From Aliivibrio sp. EL58 (GTDB lineage Bacteria > Pseudomonadota > Gammaproteobacteria > Enterobacterales > Vibrionaceae), in assembly GCF_900312675.1 (NCBI RefSeq), contig NZ_OMPC01000001.1:432592-496591 (forward strand): a DNA stretch of 64,000 nt. Reading direction: 5' to 3'. The notes below the pieces were generated by a model. It did not search any database, was not told the origin of the DNA, and was given only the letters and a program-made list of their open reading frames with translations. Within the stretch, counting starts at the first letter, position 1; every line of letters starts with the position of its first letter. The position numbers were made by a program, and so were the translations under genes. Of this stretch, positions 1-9,058 are shown piece after piece.

Positions 1-190
1 TAAGGGGGTAGATTTAGGACTTTTATTCTTTATGAGTGCAGCTCCAACTGCTGCCGCTAGTTATGTCATGGCAAGAGCAATGGGTGGAAATTCAACACTG
101 GCTGCCAACATTATAGCCCAAACGACAGTGGCATCATTAGTCACTTGTACGCTTGGGATCTTTATTTTATCTTCATTTGGTTTGATTTAG
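1..190 (+). CDS. AEC family (auxin efflux carrier type) permease, C-terminal fragment
   Basis: The reading frame is open from the left edge (codons start at base 2) and stops at 188-190. The roughly 62 visible residues are hydrophobic and contain the MSAAPTAAASYVMA segment with a following AMGG, typical of the last two membrane helices of AEC family inner-membrane transporters. The substrate cannot be told from this piece. The stop lies only three bases from the end of the convergent outer-membrane protein gene. The family call rests on a short tail, so it is moderate. Confidence 0.6.
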   Translation, partial: KGVDLGLLFFMSAAPTAAASYVMARAMGGNSTLAANIIAQTTVASLVTCTLGIFILSSFGLI

Positions 191-193
191 TGA

Positions 194-1168
194 TTACAAC
201 ATATATCGAACACCAAAGGTAAATGCGATATCGGTTGAGTTATCCATATTCACTGCATTCTCTATAGCTGAAAACTCAAATGCCGCAGAACCTAAAAGAT
301 AACGATAACCCAGTACGTATTCATGTGATGGTTCAGAGAAGTCCCCTCCATCATCAATCTCACCTTCATAAAAATGATAAGACGTAATGATATGATGAGA
401 TGGCGTGATCGCATAGCCATAACCAATAGCAAACGCAAGTGTACTGTTCTTATATGGCATTGAGTTTCCTGCGGCATCACTGTCTCTGAAAGTCATCCCT
501 GCCGTAGAAAATAAAGCGTGTTTTTCATAATTAAAGCTGTAGTTAATTTGTAAACCCTGCTCAAAACTATCACGCTTAAATGGTCCACTATTAACCTGAT
601 TAAGATATAAGCTAGCCCCTAGGCTCACCGCATTATACTTATTTTCAAATACCTGATATTCCAAATAGCTATGCAAAGCACTCGCTAACGTTTCATTCTC
701 AAAATCATGGATCTCAATACCATATTTAGGAACTGAAATGCTAAAACGATCTTCAGCTACCTCATCTCGTCCATTATGACCAATACCAAACAGGTCATGA
801 AAGCCGTAAATAAAAGAATCTAACCCATTATCTGCCGCATAACTATATTGGTATTTTAACTCAGCTTTAAACTTTTCTGTCACCTGCCATTGAGCACCTA
901 CTATGGCTTGATTTTGATAATAATCCATATTAAAGCTTTCAGAATGCGCCCATACACTCGCTATTGTCCCTGTTGCAAATAACTCAACACTATCGTCTTT
1001 CATAGCAAAAGCAGAACGAAGTTCAGTAGTTAATGTATTAGAATGTATAGGTGCTTGGGCGTAGGTTTTTAGTGGTGTAACTACAGTATTGGCAGCAGCT
1101 AGAGAGGACCAGCCACCAAAAATTATTAGAGGGGTAAATAGATAAGTTATCAATGTTTTAGTTGGCAT
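194..1168 (-). CDS. DUF3187 family outer-membrane protein
   Basis: A 324-residue protein with an N-terminal hydrophobic stretch ending in SSLAAAN (signal peptide, cleavage near residue 25). The rest alternates polar and aromatic residues and ends in a strand closing on GVRYML, as expected for an outer-membrane beta barrel. The region with SFIYGFHDLFGIGHNGRDEV matches what I recall of the DUF3187 family of gamma-proteobacteria, whose function is unknown. It stands alone: the AEC permease end is convergent and 225 bases of AT-rich DNA separate it from the LysR gene. Barrel nature is inferred from composition only. Confidence 0.7.
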   Translation of the reverse strand: MPTKTLITYLFTPLIIFGGWSSLAAANTVVTPLKTYAQAPIHSNTLTTELRSAFAMKDDSVELFATGTIASVWAHSESFNMDYYQNQAIVGAQWQVTEKFKAELKYQYSYAADNGLDSFIYGFHDLFGIGHNGRDEVAEDRFSISVPKYGIEIHDFENETLASALHSYLEYQVFENKYNAVSLGASLYLNQVNSGPFKRDSFEQGLQINYSFNYEKHALFSTAGMTFRDSDAAGNSMPYKNSTLAFAIGYGYAITPSHHIITSYHFYEGEIDDGGDFSEPSHEYVLGYRYLLGSAAFEFSAIENAVNMDNSTDIAFTFGVRYML

Positions 1169-1393
1169 AATTTTCCATATAATTGACGGCTACTAATATT
1201 TTGGTAACAAAAATGGAGAGTAAGATTAACAAAAACCATTATCACTTATGTTATATTTTATCCTAACGGTTCTAAAAAAATGTGGGAGCGAGGTCTATAA
1301 GAATCCTTTTAAATACACATAATAAAACGAGAAAAACAGTAATTATTCACAATAAATATAACTAACCCCCAATTGCATTCACGTGCTAACTCC

Positions 1394-2299
1394 TTACTCT
1401 TTGCCTGATTGTTGATGTAGCCAATCTTTAAATACCTTAACTTTTTCATGTTCAAGTCCATTTGATTTCCAGACAATGTAATACGCCAATTCTATATGAT
1501 ATTTCAAGTCAAAAAAGGGCTTAACCAGTCGACCACAATCTAAATCATCTTGCACTAATACACTTCGACCTAATGCTATGCCTTGCCCGCTGATCGCCGC
1601 TTGAATAACAGACGCTGAATTATTAATTTTCAGTCCCTTTTCTGTATTTATATTATGGATATTATTTTTCTTTGCCCAACTAGACCAAGAAGGAAACCCA
1701 CTCTCTTTAGGTAAAGACAAATCATGCAATAAGGGAAAATCTGTAAGGTTATCTAAACTAAACAGCCCCTTCTTTACTAAATCAGGTGAGCAAACAGGAA
1801 AGACAGACTCTGTCATTAATAATGATTTTTCTAACCCTTCCCAATCTCCTTTTCCATATCGGACGCCAATATCGATGCTCTCAGCAAGGTAATCAAGCGT
1901 TCGAATATTGGTATCTAACCGGAGATCCCATTCAGGGTATGACGTTTGAAAGTCATCAATACGCATTAATAGCCATTTAGCAGCAAAGGCAGGACTAACG
2001 GCAACCGTTAAAATAGGGTTGACCTCTATCGGTTTTAACTGGCTTAGCCCTTGTGATAAAGCGTTAAATCCACGTGTAATATCAGGTAAACCTTGCAGAG
2101 CTTCCTTGGTTAATACTAAACGAGAAGCACCAGAAGAGCGTCGCTCAAACAGAGAGAGACCAAGCCACTCTTCCAGTAATTTCACTTGCTGCCCTATCGC
2201 TGCAGGAGTGACATTTAACTCCTTTGCCGCTAAAGAAAAACTCAGATGCCTTGCCGCCGCTTCAAAGGCTCTTAGACCATTCAAATGGTTAATTTTCAT
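1394..2299 (-). CDS. LysR family transcriptional regulator, GcvA-like
   Basis: A 301-residue LysR-type regulator. Residues 1-65 form the winged helix-turn-helix (AFEAAARHLSFSLAAKEL, then VTPAAIGQQVKLLE), and residues about 90-300 form the effector-binding domain. The N-terminus (INHLNGLRAFEAAARH) is of the GcvA/AmpR subtype. It is divergent from the cupin and amine oxidase genes across 129 bases, so by the usual LysR arrangement it probably controls them and itself. The inducer is unknown. No strong Shine-Dalgarno is seen before the ATG at 2299, but the start agrees with the family's usual N-terminus. Confidence 0.85.
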   Translation of the reverse strand: MKINHLNGLRAFEAAARHLSFSLAAKELNVTPAAIGQQVKLLEEWLGLSLFERRSSGASRLVLTKEALQGLPDITRGFNALSQGLSQLKPIEVNPILTVAVSPAFAAKWLLMRIDDFQTSYPEWDLRLDTNIRTLDYLAESIDIGVRYGKGDWEGLEKSLLMTESVFPVCSPDLVKKGLFSLDNLTDFPLLHDLSLPKESGFPSWSSWAKKNNIHNINTEKGLKINNSASVIQAAISGQGIALGRSVLVQDDLDCGRLVKPFFDLKYHIELAYYIVWKSNGLEHEKVKVFKDWLHQQSGKE

Positions 2300-2428
2300 A
2301 ATATTCTATTTACCCTACAACAAGACACTAAAGAAAATCTTTATCGATAGTATAGAAGTTCTGATTTGTTACGCCTAGATAAACATTACACAATAGACTT
2401 AATTACTCGCCATTCACGCAGGTTTACC

Positions 2429-3091
2429 ATGAAATTACATACTGACTTATCCCAAAAAGCGAACGTATTTTTTACTCAGTCCACTTGGGTTCCCTCTCCA
2501 ATTAAAGAAGTATCACGAAAAATGTTAGAGCGTGATGGCGGTGAAATTGCAACCGCAACAACCTTAGTAAATTACGAGCCAAACAGCTATTTCTCATCGC
2601 ACGTTCATACTGGTGGTGAAGAGTTTTTAGTACTTGAGGGGATATTTGCTGACGAACATGGCAGTTATCCTGTTGGCACTTATATGCGCAACCCTATCGG
2701 CACATCTCACGCGCCAATAGTAAAAGATGGCTGCATGATTTTAGTAAAGCTAGGTCAATATCAAGAAGGGGATACCGCACCGGTACATATCAAAACTCAA
2801 GAACAAGAGTTTGTTAAAGACGATAATCGTACAGGGGTATTATTTCAGCCTCTACACAACTTTAAGCAAGAGAGCGTTCGCCTTGAAAAATGGAAAGAAG
2901 ACCAAAATATTGCGCTAGAAAACCACGGTGGAATAGAAATTCTTGTCGTAGAGGGCGAATTTACTCACCAAGGCAGTAACTATCAAAAATTTGATTGGTT
3001 ACGTCTACCTATCGGGCACTCACTGCAGGCTACGACGGCTCAAACAGAGTGTCTCGTATGGATAAAAACAGGTCACCACTTACATCAGTAA
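2429..3091 (+). CDS. double-cupin protein, ChrR-like cupin family
   Basis: A 220-residue protein with two cupin folds. The first (residues about 25-115) carries YFSSHVHTGGEEFLVLEG, with the metal-type His and Glu ligands of a cupin. The second (about 130-220) repeats the pattern as LENHGGIEILVVEGEF. The arrangement resembles the cupin domain of the anti-sigma factor ChrR, but the zinc-binding anti-sigma N-terminus is absent, so a sigma-factor role is not supported. The start is ATG 2429 rather than 2366 because homology-like sequence begins at MKLHTDLSQKA. It is 19 bases upstream of the amine oxidase and probably cotranscribed with it. Confidence 0.75.
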   Translation: MKLHTDLSQKANVFFTQSTWVPSPIKEVSRKMLERDGGEIATATTLVNYEPNSYFSSHVHTGGEEFLVLEGIFADEHGSYPVGTYMRNPIGTSHAPIVKDGCMILVKLGQYQEGDTAPVHIKTQEQEFVKDDNRTGVLFQPLHNFKQESVRLEKWKEDQNIALENHGGIEILVVEGEFTHQGSNYQKFDWLRLPIGHSLQATTAQTECLVWIKTGHHLHQ

Positions 3092-3110
3092 CAAGCGTAG
3101 GGAACGAAGA

Positions 3111-4217
3111 ATGAAAACTAAACATCTTATTGTTGGCGCGGGCCTTAGTGGGTTATACACGGCATATCGACTTGAAAAAATGGGTAAAGACTACTTATTA
3201 CTTGATGCCAGAGAACGTGTTGGTGGCCGTATTTTATCCTCATCTATTACTGGTCTTGAGTTACCAACCTCACCTCTCAATACGGTAGATATGGGCCCTT
3301 CTTGGTTTTGGCCGCAAATGCATCCTCGCATCACTCAATTGATTGATGATTTAATGCTACCTATTTTTCCACAGTACTCACAAGGTGCTTATTTATTAGA
3401 AAACCAATCAAACAGCGCGCCTATTCGTTATGAGTCAGGGTTTGAGCAATCACCAACATCAATGAGAATTGCAGGGGGAATGCAATGCTTGGTAGATACC
3501 TTACTAGCGGCGCTCCCAAGTCATAAAGTACAACTTAGCCGTAAAGTAACCCATGTTGAATACCATGAGAAAAACCAATCCACTGTAACGATAAATCACA
3601 ATAATAAACAGGAAAGCATTGAAGCTGAACAGGTCATTTTTGCCCTGCCTTTACGTTTATTAGCTGAAAGTATTTCTTTTACTCCAGCGTTACCTTATGA
3701 GTTAACACAGCGTTTTTCTGCAACCACCACTTGGATGGCTGCACACGCAAAGTTCTTTGCTATCTATGAATCTCCTTTCTGGCGCGAAGAAGGATTATCA
3801 GGCTCAGCAAGCAGTCGTGTTGGACCCTTAGTTGAAATTCATGACGCAAGTACCTTTGAAGGTGTAGGGGCTTTATTTGGATTTGTTGGTATTGATGCGG
3901 CTACTCGTGCAAAAGCAGGTGAGGCATTAATCAAACAAGCAGCCATTGAGCAACTAACGAGGATCTTTGGTTCAAAAGCTAGTACTCCCATTGATATTAA
4001 ACTCTTAGATTGGAGCCAAGAAACATTAACGGCAACAGAAGCTGATCATCAAGCTCCTAGCACTCACCCTCACTATGGATTACCGGCATCAGCAAAAGCG
4101 TTGAATAAATTTCATTGGTATTTTGCAGGAACAGAAGCCGCACAAGAGAATGGTGGTTATTTAGAAGGCGCATTAGAAGCAGCCGATGTGGTACTTTCAA
4201 GTCTCAGTAACAGCTAA
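3111..4217 (+). CDS. FAD-dependent amine oxidase family protein
   Basis: A 368-residue flavoprotein. The N-terminal dinucleotide-binding fold is plain (VGAGLSGLYTAYRLE, then LLLDARERVGGR), and the C-terminal FAD motif appears as YFAGTEAA followed by GGYLEGALEAA, as in flavin monoamine oxidases. It lacks an export signal and should act in the cytosol. Such enzymes oxidise primary or secondary amines to aldehyde or imine with H2O2 release; the substrate here is unknown. It follows the cupin gene closely and ends at a strong palindromic terminator, making a two-gene operon facing a LysR regulator. Confidence 0.8.
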   Translation: MKTKHLIVGAGLSGLYTAYRLEKMGKDYLLLDARERVGGRILSSSITGLELPTSPLNTVDMGPSWFWPQMHPRITQLIDDLMLPIFPQYSQGAYLLENQSNSAPIRYESGFEQSPTSMRIAGGMQCLVDTLLAALPSHKVQLSRKVTHVEYHEKNQSTVTINHNNKQESIEAEQVIFALPLRLLAESISFTPALPYELTQRFSATTTWMAAHAKFFAIYESPFWREEGLSGSASSRVGPLVEIHDASTFEGVGALFGFVGIDAATRAKAGEALIKQAAIEQLTRIFGSKASTPIDIKLLDWSQETLTATEADHQAPSTHPHYGLPASAKALNKFHWYFAGTEAAQENGGYLEGALEAADVVLSSLSNS

Positions 4218-4224
4218 AAAATAA

Positions 4225-4253
4225 AAGGCCAAGTTATTTGATAACTTGGCCTT
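4225..4253. terminator. bidirectional intrinsic terminator
   Basis: A perfect 13-bp inverted repeat (AAGGCCAAGTTAT, 3-base loop, ATAACTTGGCCTT) sits between the convergent amine oxidase and pepE genes. A and T runs at the stem ends allow use from both sides. Confidence 0.85.
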
Positions 4254-4283
4254 CTCTTAATTTATCACTTTATAAGCTCATGA

Positions 4284-5021
4284 CTAGCAGCTGTGTTCCA
4301 TTAAGAACTGTACATCGTCTTCAGCAGTGTAATAAACAGGATCTTTACCGTGAGAGAACAACTTCAATGGCTTTTCATTGGCTGTGTGGTAACTCAGTTT
4401 ACCATCATGGATATGTAACCATGTGCCCTCTGGGATCCCTACCACTGGCTCATGTTTATTCACTTCTAGAAATTCTTGAATACGCTCATCACGAGTTTCA
4501 CCAAAATGCCCTTCAACAGACGCTTCTAGATAATGAGGATTAATTTGGAATGGCACTAGATTCAATGAAGGAAGAATAGCCCCTGTAATAATAGGCATAT
4601 CATTGGTCGTACGAATCGTTGGACAACCGATGTTAGTTCCAGCGCTCCAACCAATGTATGGAACACCATCAGTTAATACCGCTTTACGAATTGGGCCAAC
4701 TAAGCCTAAATCATGCAGCGTTTTATTTAACACCCAGGTATTACCGCCACTCACTAAAATACCATCCGCTTCTTGAATGGTTTTTACTGGGTCTTCTGAA
4801 CGGTGTAGACCGGTAACTTTACAATCTAACCCAAGATGATCAAATGTTTGTTGAACCAAGGCAACACGATCATCATGACTAGAGCGAATAACGGCATAAG
4901 GAATAAGCACAAGATTCTTAGCTTTTGTTCGTTGAATTTGCTCAACAATCGCTTCACTTGCAAATTCCATCACAAAATTATTACCCGCGATCTTACCGTT
5001 ACTTAATAATAAAATATCCAT
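4284..5021 (-). CDS. pepE: peptidase E (alpha-aspartyl dipeptidase)
   Basis: A 245-residue cytosolic serine peptidase that cleaves dipeptides with N-terminal aspartate (Asp-X). The nucleophile Ser126 lies in GWSAGTN, His163 in INPHYLE, Glu198 in GIPEGT and Asp141 in TNDMP. Each is offset by six from the Salmonella enzyme's residues (120, 157, 192, 135) as I recall them, so the active site is complete. The N-terminus MDILLLSNGK agrees with the family start. The gene stands alone and ends at the shared terminator near 4250. The call is firm. Confidence 0.93.
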   Translation of the reverse strand: MDILLLSNGKIAGNNFVMEFASEAIVEQIQRTKAKNLVLIPYAVIRSSHDDRVALVQQTFDHLGLDCKVTGLHRSEDPVKTIQEADGILVSGGNTWVLNKTLHDLGLVGPIRKAVLTDGVPYIGWSAGTNIGCPTIRTTNDMPIITGAILPSLNLVPFQINPHYLEASVEGHFGETRDERIQEFLEVNKHEPVVGIPEGTWLHIHDGKLSYHTANEKPLKLFSHGKDPVYYTAEDDVQFLMEHSC

Positions 5022-5339
5022 CTTCTAACTGCCTTATGTCTATTTAACATCGCTACTTACCCTATTCTCAATCTAAGAAAAATAAGCAATGCGATTACGA
5101 AAGAGATAAAAAACATACCAGAAATAACCTCTGAAAAACTTGTGTTAGATCGGATCTGTAGTCTATAAATTATCTCTGAACAAAAAGAAATCGCAGCGTG
5201 ATCACAAACAAGACAATAAATAACTACTAACCAAAACTTGTGACCAAGAGAAATATAGGCATAATGCCCTACTGAAGTTTATACATAGCTCAAAATACGT
5301 CACAAGTTGCGACGTCTATCTATGCTCATATGAGGTGCA
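5022..5339. other. intergenic region between pepE and the RIO kinase
   Basis: This 318-base AT-rich stretch separates two divergent genes. No ORF with a ribosome binding site was found. The only specific signal is a promoter-like pair toward the kinase: TTGTGA at 5238-5243 and CATAAT at 5260-5265 with a 16-base spacer. Confidence 0.5.
5238..5265 (+). promoter_or_regulatory. possible sigma-70 promoter of the RIO kinase gene
   Basis: TTGTGA, a 16-base spacer, then CATAAT, located 75 bases before the kinase ATG. Both hexamers deviate from consensus, and AT-rich DNA yields such matches by chance. Confidence 0.35.
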
Positions 5340-6197
5340 ATGAAAATACCAAACAGATTACTACCATTAGTTGAAGATGGTTTAATAGATGAAGTTCTAA
5401 CCCAATTAATGAGTGGTAAAGAAGCCTCGGTCTACATTGTACGTAGTGGCGATAATATTCAATGTGCCAAAGTCTACAAAGAGATTGAACAACGTAGCTT
5501 TAAACAAGCGGTAGCGTACCGTGAAGGACGAAAAGTAAAAAACAGTCGTCGAGCTCGGGCAATGGAAAAAGGCTCTAAATTCGGACGAGACGAGCAAGAG
5601 AAGGTATGGCAAAACGCAGAAATTGATGCGCTATACAAGCTATCTGAAGCTGACGTTCGTGTACCGACGCCTTATGGCTGTTTTGATGGTGTTCTCTTAA
5701 TGGAATTAGTGACAAACGATGAAGGCTCTGTAGCCCCTCGTTTAAACGACATTACATTAACCAAAGAACAAGCGCTACGTGACCATGATTTAATGATCCA
5801 ATACGTCACTCGTATGTTATGTGCGGGGATTGTGCATGGAGATTTATCTGAATTTAACGTCTTAGTCGATCATCTTGGCCCTGTGATCATCGATTTACCT
5901 CAAGCGGTAGATGCTTCTGCAAACAACAATGCAAAGTGGATGCTTGAGCGTGATGTAAATAACATGACGACGTACTATGGACAATACGCACCTGAATTAC
6001 TTGGCACTGAATACGCTAAAGAAATGTGGGCGCTGTATGAAATAGGCGAACTGACTCCAAACACCAAGCTTACTGGTGTATTTATTGATGATGGAGCAGA
6101 TGCCGATGTTGACGGTTTGATGGCTGAAATCAACGCCGTAATGGAAGAAGCTCGATTACGTAAAGAGCGCCAGCTTGAAGATCAAGAATTGGATTAA
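5340..6197 (+). CDS. RIO1-type serine protein kinase
   Basis: A 285-residue kinase of the RIO family, PA4780-like bacterial branch. Visible elements are the nucleotide loop SGKEASVY (about 25-32), the phosphate-anchoring lysine in CAKVYKE, the RIO-specific segment EGRKVKNSRRARAMEKGS, the catalytic loop HGDLSEFN (about 165-172) and the metal-binding IIDLPQ (about 183-188) that replaces DFG. It probably phosphorylates serine; the target is unknown. Eukaryotic RIO proteins mature ribosomes, but no such role is shown here. GAGGTG precedes the ATG. The C-terminus is acidic and charged. It is a single gene, convergent with the hydrolase. Confidence 0.88.
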   Translation: MKIPNRLLPLVEDGLIDEVLTQLMSGKEASVYIVRSGDNIQCAKVYKEIEQRSFKQAVAYREGRKVKNSRRARAMEKGSKFGRDEQEKVWQNAEIDALYKLSEADVRVPTPYGCFDGVLLMELVTNDEGSVAPRLNDITLTKEQALRDHDLMIQYVTRMLCAGIVHGDLSEFNVLVDHLGPVIIDLPQAVDASANNNAKWMLERDVNNMTTYYGQYAPELLGTEYAKEMWALYEIGELTPNTKLTGVFIDDGADADVDGLMAEINAVMEEARLRKERQLEDQELD

Positions 6198-6221
6198 TCC
6201 ATACTTTATCAAACACGATAG

Positions 6222-6245
6222 AAGTAGATAACGGACTATCTACTT
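6222..6245. terminator. probable bidirectional terminator
   Basis: A perfect 9-bp stem (AAGTAGATA / TATCTACTT) with a six-base loop lies between the convergent RIO kinase and hydrolase genes. The following T tract is short, so termination strength is uncertain. Confidence 0.55.
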
Positions 6246-6247
6246 TC

Positions 6248-6889
6248 TCATGCCACCTCTTCCTCTGACTTCTCTTCTTTTTTAAACTTATGATTCTCAA
6301 TAAAGTAATCCACTTGATTTGCTGTTTCTGTCGCATAAAGCAAACTCGTGTGGGAATATTTTAAACACAAATGATCTGTCAGCTCTGGAAGTAGAGTTTC
6401 TTGAACTGTCACTGTCCCATCTGAAGGTTGATGATCTCGTATCATTGGCGGGCGTAAACCAATAGGTAATGTCCCTGCAATAGAGCCAATAGGACAATTG
6501 GCTGTCAATTTAGCCACATCTACCAAGCCCTGCTGCTTTGAGCTTCCTAATATAAAACCCAACTTTTTACTTTGAAGTTCTTTCGCAATAGAAGCCCCTT
6601 GAAGCGGAGAACCAATGGTTACAATAGAGTCTAAAGGGGTATTAATGTCTTGATGATAGTTAGCAAAATGCACAGCTAAAATGCCACCTAAACTGTGTCC
6701 AAGTACTACGTTTTTTTTAGACACCGATAGGCAACTATGAATGCGTTTAAACAGTACCATTTCATTAATACGCAGTGAATTATAGCTAATGACTTGTACG
6801 GTATGCCCCTTCTTTTTCAATCGTTCCGCAAGAGGCTTCATTACCACGCCATGCATATATAAACCATGCAATACAACTATGTTCGCCAT
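6248..6889 (-). CDS. alpha/beta hydrolase (small lipase/esterase type)
   Basis: A 213-residue alpha/beta-fold hydrolase. IVVLHGLYMHG at the N-terminus supplies the oxyanion-hole region, and GHSLGG places the nucleophile at Ser66. SDGTVTVQETLLP carries a likely acid residue, and HTSLLY the probable catalytic histidine. This resembles short bacterial lipase/PGAP1-like proteins. No signal peptide is present, so it should be cytosolic. GGGAG stands six bases before the ATG. A charged lysine/glutamate tail (KFKKEEKSEEE) ends the protein. Substrate unknown. Confidence 0.78.
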   Translation of the reverse strand: MANIVVLHGLYMHGVVMKPLAERLKKKGHTVQVISYNSLRINEMVLFKRIHSCLSVSKKNVVLGHSLGGILAVHFANYHQDINTPLDSIVTIGSPLQGASIAKELQSKKLGFILGSSKQQGLVDVAKLTANCPIGSIAGTLPIGLRPPMIRDHQPSDGTVTVQETLLPELTDHLCLKYSHTSLLYATETANQVDYFIENHKFKKEEKSEEEVA

Positions 6890-7034
6890 TATCTACTCCC
6901 AAAATTAACTCTTAATAAGACTATATCAGGAGGAAATAGTTCTCATAGCCTATAAATATGATTTATTACAATTAACAATAAATCATATACATAACTGTGA
7001 TCATCAATGTATAGAGTTAACCCACAGCCCAGAA

Positions 7035-8108
7035 CTACGTATTCTTCCCTTCCGCTTCACTATTCAACCATACTGTTAGTAATTGATAGGTTAAGCTCAG
7101 AACTACCGCCCCTACAAATAAACCAACGATACCAGACATCGCCATCCCTCCTAATGCCCCAAGTAAAATAACGATCATTGGAATATGAGAGCCACGACTC
7201 AATAATATTGGTTTTAATACCGCATCACTGCTGCTCACCAATACACACCAAACAGCAAATAACACGCCTGATGTTGTTGTATCAACACTGAAAACATAAA
7301 AGATAACAGGTAAAAGGACTAAAATCGGTGGCAATTGAATAATAGCAAAAACAAGTACTAAAAATACCCACAAACCAAGTGCTGGCGCAGGAATACCAAT
7401 AACCGCCATACCAAGTCCGGCCATGGTAGTTTGTATCACGGCAACACCAATAACCCCTTGAACGACACTTCTCACCGTCGTTTTCGATAGTTTAGTTAGC
7501 GCTTCACCATGCTCTCCGGTTAAGCGATTTGAAATAAGAATGAAGGCACGCTCGCATTTAGCGGCATTTGCCATGAAAACACCCGCAATGATGGTTGAGA
7601 TAATAAACTGAATAAAACCACCACCAAGAGAGCCGACTAAAGAAGCAGCCTTACTCGCAACGACTTTCACTTCTGCGCTGTATTTAAATAACAGGCTTTC
7701 AAGATTTGAAGACGCAAGAGACATAAATGAATACGCCTCATGCCCAATAATTGGCCACTCTTGCATGCTCTCTTTTGGTTTAGGTATCGCAATAGTCCCA
7801 TCCTGATACCCTAAAAATAACTCCGTTCCACTGGTATAAATTCCTGTAGATAACGCGACTAAAGGAATAAGCAGTAATGCGACACCAATAATGGTTAAGA
7901 GTATGCTCAACTTACTTTCACTGATTGGCATTTTTTTACCAAGATAATCAACAATTGGGTAGAGAGCAGTCGCAATAATACCACCCCACACCATCAATAA
8001 TAAGAAAGGCTTAAGAATAGAAAAGCACCATAAGACCAAAACAGAAAGTGCGCTGATCTTAATAAACGCATCAATAGCTTGGTTGGAGAAATTGTGTCCG
8101 AGTTTCAT
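7035..8108 (-). CDS. AI-2E family transporter (PerM/TqsA-like permease)
   Basis: An inner-membrane protein of 357 residues with about eight hydrophobic segments. It includes the GGGFIQFIISTIIAGVFM and GVIGVAVIQT stretches and the PPILVLLPVI motif common in the AI-2E/PerM family. Members include TqsA, an autoinducer-2 exporter, and sodium/proton antiporters, so the substrate cannot be assigned. The start is placed at 8108 (MKLGHNFSNQ) because AAGGA lies seven bases before it; the longer frame upstream to 8240 would overlap yddG and has no family-like sequence. It lies 62 bases downstream of yddG and may be cotranscribed. Confidence 0.8.
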   Translation of the reverse strand: MKLGHNFSNQAIDAFIKISALSVLVLWCFSILKPFLLLMVWGGIIATALYPIVDYLGKKMPISESKLSILLTIIGVALLLIPLVALSTGIYTSGTELFLGYQDGTIAIPKPKESMQEWPIIGHEAYSFMSLASSNLESLLFKYSAEVKVVASKAASLVGSLGGGFIQFIISTIIAGVFMANAAKCERAFILISNRLTGEHGEALTKLSKTTVRSVVQGVIGVAVIQTTMAGLGMAVIGIPAPALGLWVFLVLVFAIIQLPPILVLLPVIFYVFSVDTTTSGVLFAVWCVLVSSSDAVLKPILLSRGSHIPMIVILLGALGGMAMSGIVGLFVGAVVLSLTYQLLTVWLNSEAEGKNT

Positions 8109-8170
8109 AAACATTCCTTGTTGCAAATAAAGGGCTTCACTTACTATGTATAGCTTATATTTACCAATAA

Positions 8171-9058
8171 TTACTTTTGTTCTCGAGTAAACCACCAACA
8201 AATTAATGACGCTAATGTCACCATTATAACGCCTTGCCAAAACTGCATTGTTAGCTCAATGTCTAGAATCCACGCAGAAAAGAACGTTGAAAAGATAGGT
8301 GTAAAATATGAGAACGTTGCTAACAGTACCATGTTGCCGCCAATAATCCCGATATTCCATAACGCATAGCCACTGCCCATCACTATTCCAGCAAACAATA
8401 AATCAATTATGGCATCACTCGTCATCACGATTGCACCTTCATCACTGATTGCGTATTTGCACCACAAGGAAACTGCCGTTGCGATAAAAAACCAAGTAAT
8501 TGCATTTTTTCCATTAGCTAGTTTTTTAGTGACATTACAATAAATGGCCCAAAGAAATGCGCCCGTAAATGCCAACATATAGCTGATAGGATTGGTTGCT
8601 GCATTAGCCATTAGTTGAGAAGCAGATAAACCTTTATCGCCACTCAATGTCCATGCAACCCCAAAAAAAGACAATAATATTGCAGGATAAATCACCTTAC
8701 TTACGGGTTTATTGCTCACAAGCACAGCAAAGAGCACCGTTAATGAAGGCCATAAATAATTAATAATGCTCATCTCAACGGCTTGATTACGACTGTTTGC
8801 CATACCAAGCGCTAGCGATAAACACATTTCATAACTAACAAATAGACCACCACCAATCAGCAAATAACGCGGTGAAAACAAACTAAGTTTTGGTAACCCA
8901 ATAACAATCATTAAAAACAGCGAGCCAACACTGTATATCATTGCGGCACCGCCAATCGGCCCTAATTGCTCGGTCACATTACGAATTAACCCAACAATTA
9001 AACTCCATAATAAAATGGCAGAGCAACCTGCTACGGTGTATTTATATGAAGTATTCAA
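8171..9058 (-). CDS. yddG: aromatic amino acid exporter, DMT/EamA superfamily (YddG)
   Basis: A 295-residue, ten-helix inner-membrane protein with two EamA halves. Long stretches agree with E. coli YddG: GLGPxGGAAxIYS near residue 35, LFVSYExCLxLxLG near 72-86, NYLWPSLTxLFA near 100 and FWQGxxMVxxxSLxCW at the C-terminus. YddG exports aromatic amino acids and their analogues. The frame begins with TTG at 9058, with AGGATA upstream; this start gives the same N-terminal length as YddG, so a non-ATG start is likely real. It precedes the AI-2E family gene on the same strand. Confidence 0.85.
   Translation of the reverse strand: MNTSYKYTVAGCSAILLWSLIVGLIRNVTEQLGPIGGAAMIYSVGSLFLMIVIGLPKLSLFSPRYLLIGGGLFVSYEMCLSLALGMANSRNQAVEMSIINYLWPSLTVLFAVLVSNKPVSKVIYPAILLSFFGVAWTLSGDKGLSASQLMANAATNPISYMLAFTGAFLWAIYCNVTKKLANGKNAITWFFIATAVSLWCKYAISDEGAIVMTSDAIIDLLFAGIVMGSGYALWNIGIIGGNMVLLATFSYFTPIFSTFFSAWILDIELTMQFWQGVIMVTLASLICWWFTREQK

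Noticed and set aside
2019..2378. A 119-codon plus-strand frame over the LysR start
   Set aside because: It is antisense to a conserved helix-turn-helix region and lacks a ribosome binding site.
2429..3091. The cupin protein as an anti-sigma factor of the ChrR type
   Set aside because: The N-terminal zinc-binding anti-sigma domain is absent, and no ECF sigma factor gene is adjacent.
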